From Rutidosis leptorrhynchoides (Eukaryota > Streptophyta > Magnoliopsida > Asterales > Asteraceae), in assembly GCF_046630445.1 (NCBI RefSeq), contig NC_092336.1, positions 505,005,001 to 505,069,000 on the forward strand: 64,000 nt of DNA. Reading direction: 5' to 3'. Position numbers and translations under genes: made by a program. The notes under the pieces are model-generated. The model searched no databases. It had not been told where the DNA came from and was given only the letters and a program-made list of their open reading frames with translations. Positions 58,741 through 64,000 of the stretch are shown piece after piece (position 1 is the first letter of the stretch; every line of letters begins with the position of its first letter).

Positions 58741-59765
58741 GTATGTATATTTTCTTCAGATGTAATACAGATTTAATGAGTTAATATCATATTAAGCTCA
58801 TTTGATTTTCGGCTTGAATTAGAAATGAATCATCTCTAAAATATTAAAGATTACATAATCTTTGCGGAGTATTTCGCTAATGAAATCAATACTTCATTAT
58901 TTATTCTTATTGATATTCCTTGGTGAAGGGTGTTGATATTCGTGGAATTCTTGCAAACTTCGCAAGGTGCAAATGATGTTTTCTAGAAAGTTTCTAGTGC
59001 ATTGAAGATGAAAGTGTAAAATCAACCATATTATTGAATAATACACTTGGTTTATTATGAAACAGAATTCTTTGGATTGAAACAGAGATTGTAGTTAATG
59101 AAGGTTAAGTTGTTAACGAAGGATGTACATCATAGCATATTAGTAATATGAATTTAACCGAGTAGTATTTACCCTTTTTCAATTCATACTTAATAGCTTA
59201 GTACGAAAAGATTTATGATGGTTTTAAAATATATATATAAGATATACATATAAATTCTTCAGAGGGAATGAGTTAATATTTCATAATTCGTTGATACAAA
59301 TATACGCGTTGTTGACTTGTAATAATATCCACGGTGCTTTCTTGAACTGGCGGAGCTTGTGATGTTAGAGGTGCTGATGATTCTAATGATGTTGACAGCA
59401 CTAACTGTGCTGGTGAGGCTAAGGGTACTATTGATGTTGTTGGTAAAACAAGTCTAGCTTGTACCTTACGCATCATTCTTGTCAGGGTTTCTATTCTTCC
59501 TTCTATTTATCTGATTTACGGTTAGAACTGGGATAAATAATCTCTAAGATTTTAGAGATTACATAATCACCGTAGAAATATTTCTTCGATGAAGTTATGA
59601 ATCAGTACTTCATCATTTATTGTTGTTGGCACTCCTTGGTATCTACGGTGCGTATGATGTTGATATCTGAAGTACAGTTTTTAGATGTGATATTGAGGTG
59701 TGAGATGCGGATGTGGTTGTTGGTGGTGTTAATGGTACTGTTGTTGTTGATGATGGTGGTACTGG
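58741..59765 (-). other. Interior of element G between duplication and accessory ORF
   Basis: No supported gene. The minus-strand frame 59273-59476 (Ser/Ala/Pro-rich) and the plus-strand Leu/Met-rich frame at 59597-59848 look like composition effects of GTT/GAT-rich sequence. Confidence 0.5.
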
Positions 59766-60164
59766 TTATGCTGCTGGTGCTGCTGCTGATGTTTGTAACC
59801 TTCGCACCATATTCTCCAAAGCCACTACCCGAGCGCGAAGCTCGTTGACTTCTTCTATTATACCGGAATGATCGATGGTTCGGACGAGCGGACGAATAAG
59901 ATTTAGAATGTGAGATAGTATATAATCATGACTAGATACTCTGGAAATGAGAGAGAAAATGGTATTACGAACAGGTTCGCCGGTAAGTGCTTCAGGTTCT
60001 TCGCCAAGAGGGCAATGTGGTGGATGGAAGGGATCGTCTTCTTCTTGTCTCCAATGACTAAGTAAGCTACGAACCCATCCCCAATTCATCCAGAATAGAT
60101 GATGGCTAATTGGTTGATCCATTCCGGTTACACTGTCTTCGGAGTTCAGGTGACTCTGAATCAT
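59766..60164 (-). CDS. Accessory ORF of non-autonomous elements, intact copy (element G)
   Basis: A 132-residue frame, the best-preserved version of the protein broken in C (12232-12752) and D (43120-43390). In order: SEDSVTGMDQPI (related to SKRSVTRMNQPI in C); WRQEEDDPFHPPHCPLGEEP; EALTGEPVRNTIF; SSHDYILSHILNLIRPLV; the heptad-like EEVNELRARVVALENMVRRL, likely a short coiled coil; and an Ala-rich end. The ATG at 60164 lies at the boundary of the interior duplication, so the original N-terminus may have been different. I do not recognise a family. Conservation across three LTR families, at the position between leader and interior, suggests a real product or its recent loss. Function unknown. 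Confidence 0.6.
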   Translation of the reverse strand: MIQSHLNSEDSVTGMDQPISHHLFWMNWGWVRSLLSHWRQEEDDPFHPPHCPLGEEPEALTGEPVRNTIFSLISRVSSHDYILSHILNLIRPLVRTIDHSGIIEEVNELRARVVALENMVRRLQTSAAAPAA

Positions 60165-61083
60165 TTGGATTCTTTGAAGGTAGATTTAGTCTTTGTGATT
60201 TGTCCACAGCCTCCTTCATAGTCTGCTCAATCCATTTTTCAATTCCAAACCTTCTCTTTTTCTATGCTTTACCACCATACTATTCTTTATCATCAAACTT
60301 TTGACTGTTAAGGTCGTTTACAGTTTTTGCTGCTTCATCAACATTTTTCCAAAATTCGGAGAACTAGTTTCGTAGTTTGGGGTGTTTTTCGAAAACTTCA
60401 CATTCGAAGTATGTAAGTCCAGGAGGTAGACGTTATATGTACACATATAACTATTGGCGTAGACGTGCTACAAGATTTCAAGATACTGATTGCTAATTCC
60501 CGATAGTTGGTATGGTAATTGCCGTTGCAAGATGAGGATGAGTACATGATACAGTTTCAATGAGTATAAGGATTTCTCGGAAGGTCAAAGATCAATGAAG
60601 TTGTTGGTAAATTTACTGCTAATGTGGTGGAACATGAAAGGTTCCCCAGTAACGAAAACGTATATGCCAAAATTACAAGTCTGAAAGGTCGTCGTTGACT
60701 GGTTGAATGGTTGATAATACTGGATACTTTGAAAAGGAATTGCAAGGTTATTTTTGGTAAAAACAATACCAAAGGATCTTTCACAGTTTTGAAGTCAAAG
60801 TATAGCTTTGAAAGATGTAGAGATCTAAGAATGATTTCACCGGTTCAGAGTTATGACTCGGATTCTGATCCGTTAATATCAGAATATGTAATTGAATTTG
60901 TATGAAAACGATTGTATATCGCTGTGAGCATAGTTAATAATTTTTGAATCAAAGTTGAAGAATGTACAATATAACATATTAATTGTGAACTTATATATTT
61001 CCCGAGTATTACCTACCCGTTAAAGATTTCACAATTAATACTTTGTATAAAAGAATTTTTATTACCGTTTTATGAAAATATAT
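60165..61083 (-). repeat. Interior duplication of element G, copy 2
   Basis: Nearly identical to 57826-58740 (for example the 75-residue minus-strand frame 60557-60784 versus 58213-58440, one residue different). It is placed upstream of the accessory ORF in the sense of the element, where the leader should be. Confidence 0.9.
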
Positions 61084-61362
61084 GTATGTGGCCTGCTACA
61101 GTACCTCATGCGATCGTATGAGTTTTCAGTGTTTTTGCCATGCGATCGCATGGTCGCCTTATCATGTTTTTGTTTGCTAGTTCGTCGACATCAAATAGTG
61201 TACTGTAGCAAATAGTGTTACTGTAGCAAATAGTGTTTTACTGTAGCAAAATACGGTTTCACTGTAGCAAATAGTGTTTTACTGTAGCAAATAGTGTTTT
61301 ACTGTAGCAAAGTCATTTTACTGTAGCAAATAGTGTTTTACGGTAGGAAAGTCGTTTTTACT

Positions 61363-61422
<60 letters not shown>

Positions 61423-61588
61423 CATATAATTGTTCATGAATCGTCGAGAGCAGTCAAATGTAATTTAATACATGAAACAGTTCTAAAATTTTGAGATTCA
61501 ACTTCATAGACTTTGCTTATCGTGTCGGAAACATTAAATCATTTAAAGATAAAGTTTAAATTTGGTCAGAAATTTCCGGGTCATCACA
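61084..61588 (-). repeat. Truncated 5' LTR of element G
   Basis: The first about 500 bp of the LTR (minus sense), with palindromes and eight ACTGTAGCAAAT units. It joins interior sequence at GTATG, a short match present in both partners (58735-58740 and 56050-56055). Confidence 0.88.
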
Positions 61589-62387
61589 ATTAAGACCTTG
61601 TTACAATTCGAATCCCCAATTAGTTGGAATATTTGACTTCGGGAATAAGAATAATTTGACGAAGACTTTCGCACTTTATATTTATGACTGATGGACTATT
61701 ATGGACAAATCCGTATGGACATATCGAATAATCCAGGACAAAGGACAATTAACCCATGGGAATAAACTAAAAACAACACGTCAAACATCATTATTATGGA
61801 AGTTTAAATAAGCATAATTCCTTTATTTCATATTTAATTTCCTTTATTTTATATTTAATTGCACTTTTAATTATCGCACTTTTATTTATTATCATTGTAT
61901 TTAATTGCACTTTTAATTATCGTACTCTTTAATTATCGCAATTTTATTTTATCGCACTTTTATTTATCGCAATTTCATTATCGTTATTTACTTTACGCTT
62001 TAAATTAAGTTATATTTATTTTTAATATTTTACATTAGCTTTTAACTGCGACTAAAGTTTTAAAAAACGACAAACCGGTCATTAAACGGTAAAAACCCCC
62101 TTTTATAATAATAATATCACTTATATATATATATATATTTGTATTTTTATAAATTTAAAACTAATATAGCGTTAAGCTTGTTTAAGAGTTCCCTGTGGAC
62201 AAACCGGACTTACTAAAAACTACACTACTGTGCGATTAGGTACACTGCCTATAAGTGTTGTAGCAAGGTTTAGGTATATCCATTCTATAAATAAATAAAT
62301 ATCTTGTGTAAAATTGTATCGCATTTGATAGTATTTCGTTGTAAAAATAATACTATTTCCTAGTACACCTCGCATAACATCAACAAC

Positions 62388-63262
62388 GTTTAAAATGAAG
62401 TACTTTGGCATGCAACTACGGTGAGATTATAGTCCCACCTTTTCAACAACTTTTACGCTTTAAATCATGGGATGAGAAACATATACGGTTTATACTTTTA
62501 TACTTTGAACACAAGTACGAAAACAAACATTCCACGTGCTACTTAGAACAAAAAGTCTCAATTCAATTATCATTAGTTACACTTGTAGGGTGTAAGCGTG
62601 AACTTACATTGTGTGGATCCATACGGGCTTGACGAGCCCTCATTCGGATCGTTCGCTACCGTTAGCGGATGAAATACATTTTCGGGTATAGTGTAGGTTC
62701 TAACACTATGATAACGGGGTTCGTATACAGTTAAGTCTTGATAATTGGGTGTTCCACAAACGTACAACAACTTTGGAATGCAAACGATTTGGATAATCAA
62801 CTTATACAAAATCTTGTGGTTCAAAAACAACTTTTACAAATACACCTATAATTTCACCAACGTTTTTTCGTTGACAGTTTTCTATATGTTTCTCAGGTTC
62901 ATACTTGGCTACTTGATACATGCTTCTGCACACTTTGATTACTTGCTTGGGGTCAAGCATACATGCATACGCTAGTGATAGCACCTTTGGATTCAAACTT
63001 AATGTTTACATGCATACGCTATTGATAGCATTCGTGATTTTCAACTTATATTATGTCGCAAGTTATTTCATTTATACTTTACAACTTCTGTAAACTTAAA
63101 CTCGTTGTCGAACCATTTGGTAACTTAAAACTTTGCAAGTCATACACGTTTCAAATGAATGCGACATAATTTTGGTCAAACGCATGTCATTTAGGGACTA
63201 TGACCACGTAACGGGACCTAAGTTGACAGCACCGTCAATGGCGATTTTGTCGGGTCATCACA
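62388..63262 (+). mobile_element. 5' LTR of element I, second piece
   Basis: Resumes the LTR after solo LTR H and ends GTCGGGTCATCACA. It carries a candidate intron from GTGAGA 62421 to TTTCTCAG 62896 (476 nt) and the core GTGGATCCATACGGGCTTGA (62612-62632). Two copies of an ATACATGCATACGCTA.TGATAGCA segment lie at 62959-62982 and 63007-63030. The total LTR length without H is about 2.44 kb. Confidence 0.85.
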
Positions 63263-63264
63263 GT

Positions 63265-63276
63265 TGGTATCAGAGC
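63265..63276 (+). promoter_or_regulatory. Primer binding site of element I
   Basis: TGGTATCAGAGC two bases after the LTR end. The conserved leader repeat follows at 63301-63350. Confidence 0.93.
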
Positions 63277-64000
63277 GTTGGTTGTGGGGATCTAGGATAT
63301 GCATTACTGTGTCTGACAGAGTCGTTAGGATGCATTGGTGAGTCTAGACTACAACCCGATAGTTAACCATTGCATTCTGACTTGCATTTTCTATAGGTAG
63401 CACTTACTTGACTACTTGTGCATTTATACTTGAATCTTTCTTAGGCGAACTTCTTAATTGTACCTAACTCTCGTCATGCGAATCCGTATTCTGCCACTTT
63501 CTGGTAACACACGTAAATTCAAAATTCATACACGTAAGGATGACGACGACTTCATTAGTTATACTAGTTTGGGAACTCTATCTCCCAGGTTGTTATTCAC
63601 CACCGTTCCAGCTTACTATCCACAAGTGCTGTAAAGTTTCCACTACTATGGCAATCACTAACCACTACCGATGTTACACTGGTGTTCTTCACTATCTATC
63701 ACTTCTTGTTACTACCATCACTACTCTAGGTGAGTATCGTCATCACTACTTATCACTACGATTGCGTACTACTTGTTATCATAATTCCTTACTCTTTTCG
63801 TACCTAAAGACATTATTGTTCAACTTGAACCGCATTGACGTGAACAACCAGTTATACACTTCCCTCGGGAAACGCATCTTCAGAGTTGCACTAATTCTTT
63901 CGATTAAATACGAGTCACGTTAGAGATGTCGTTACACTTCGTTCATTTTAAATCTTCACGATTACACGAACTTAATTCTATGGAGTGATGTGGGAATGGA
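63277..64000 (+). other. Leader/interior start of element I
   Basis: No recognised domain before the window ends. The plus-strand frame 63540-63923 (127 residues, Thr/Leu/Tyr-rich) lies where A, C, D and G have their accessory ORFs. Its composition does not resemble them, so I leave it as possible only. Confidence 0.45.

Larger units (their letters stand above)
54309..61588 (-). mobile_element. Element G: rearranged non-autonomous LTR element
   Basis: A 7280-bp minus-strand element in LTR H, flanked by attaa (54304-54308 and 61589-61593). The 3' LTR is complete (54309-56546). At the 5' end only the first about 500 bp of an LTR (61084-61588) remain, joined directly to interior sequence, so R/U5 and the primer binding site are missing. 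About 930 bp of interior occurs twice (57808-58740 and 60150-61086). Intact flanking duplications show the rearrangement was there at or before integration, or arose inside the element. Confidence 0.88.
53075..62382 (+). mobile_element. Solo LTR H, interrupted by element G
   Basis: Starts TGATAATGC and ends CATAACATCA, flanked by acaac on both sides (53070-53074 and 62383-62387). Without G and its duplication the LTR is about 2.02 kb (53075-54308 plus 61594-62382). It holds paired palindromes, a TATA box and an (AT)n tract. The part after G has a run of TTATCGCACTTTTA-type repeats (61848-61990). There are no internal sequences, so it is a solo LTR. Confidence 0.9.

Noticed and set aside
63540..63923. 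127-residue frame in the leader of element I as a gene
   Set aside because: No domain and a composition unlike the accessory ORFs; kept only as a possibility in the interior entry.

Overview
This is plant nuclear DNA made almost wholly of transposable elements. The large LTR retrotransposons primed by initiator tRNA-Met, the MULE, the Helitrons and the GRF zinc-finger gene fit a flowering plant. The LTR sequences resemble ones I associate with Asteraceae, but that is familiarity, not a search. I see no ordinary host gene, rRNA or functional tRNA gene. The only reading frames I trust are a Ty3/gypsy gag-protease running off the left edge (element A), a gag-only frame (element B), short accessory frames of LTR elements, a broken Mutator-like transposase, and a compact intact two-exon GRF zinc-finger gene on the minus strand.

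Left stack, 1-26832. A MULE was hit by element F, of which only an LTR end remains (26299-26832). F was hit by element B, a gag-only LTR element (3' LTR 23827-26298; gag 20657-21595). The 5' LTR of B was hit by LTR E1 (5155-8125) and by element C (8227-18773, 5-bp target duplication tttgg). E1 was hit by the minus-strand element A, whose 5' LTR is 2226-5154.

Middle, 26833-38996. The decayed MULE transposase (26833-28560) is followed by a complete solo LTR S (28974-32923, duplication ccagt), then the convergent GRF zinc-finger gene (33387-33777). After these come four Helitron-type ends in a row (34284-37036), AT-rich sequence, a short MITE (38343-38501) and the start of unit J.

Right stack, 38600-64000. 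Unit J carries a broken minus-strand reading frame (50250-51497). It was hit by the young element D (38997-50030, duplication ataat) and by element I (LTR start 51511, end 63262). The LTR of I was hit by solo LTR H (53075-62382, duplication acaac), which was itself hit by the rearranged minus-strand element G (54309-61588, duplication attaa).

How the parts relate. C, D and G lack recognisable gag and pol but share interior reading frames, so they look like non-autonomous elements depending on relatives such as A. LTRs of families that differ elsewhere share three things: a candidate intron of about 475-500 nt in their 3' third, a conserved GATC-centred core inside it, and in several cases a tRNA-like segment followed by a (TTA)n tract. 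LTRs H, G and I carry two copies of a GCGATCGC-centred palindrome exactly 32 bp apart; J and B carry related palindromes 20-22 bp apart. I consider this helically phased palindrome architecture the most unusual signal in the window.
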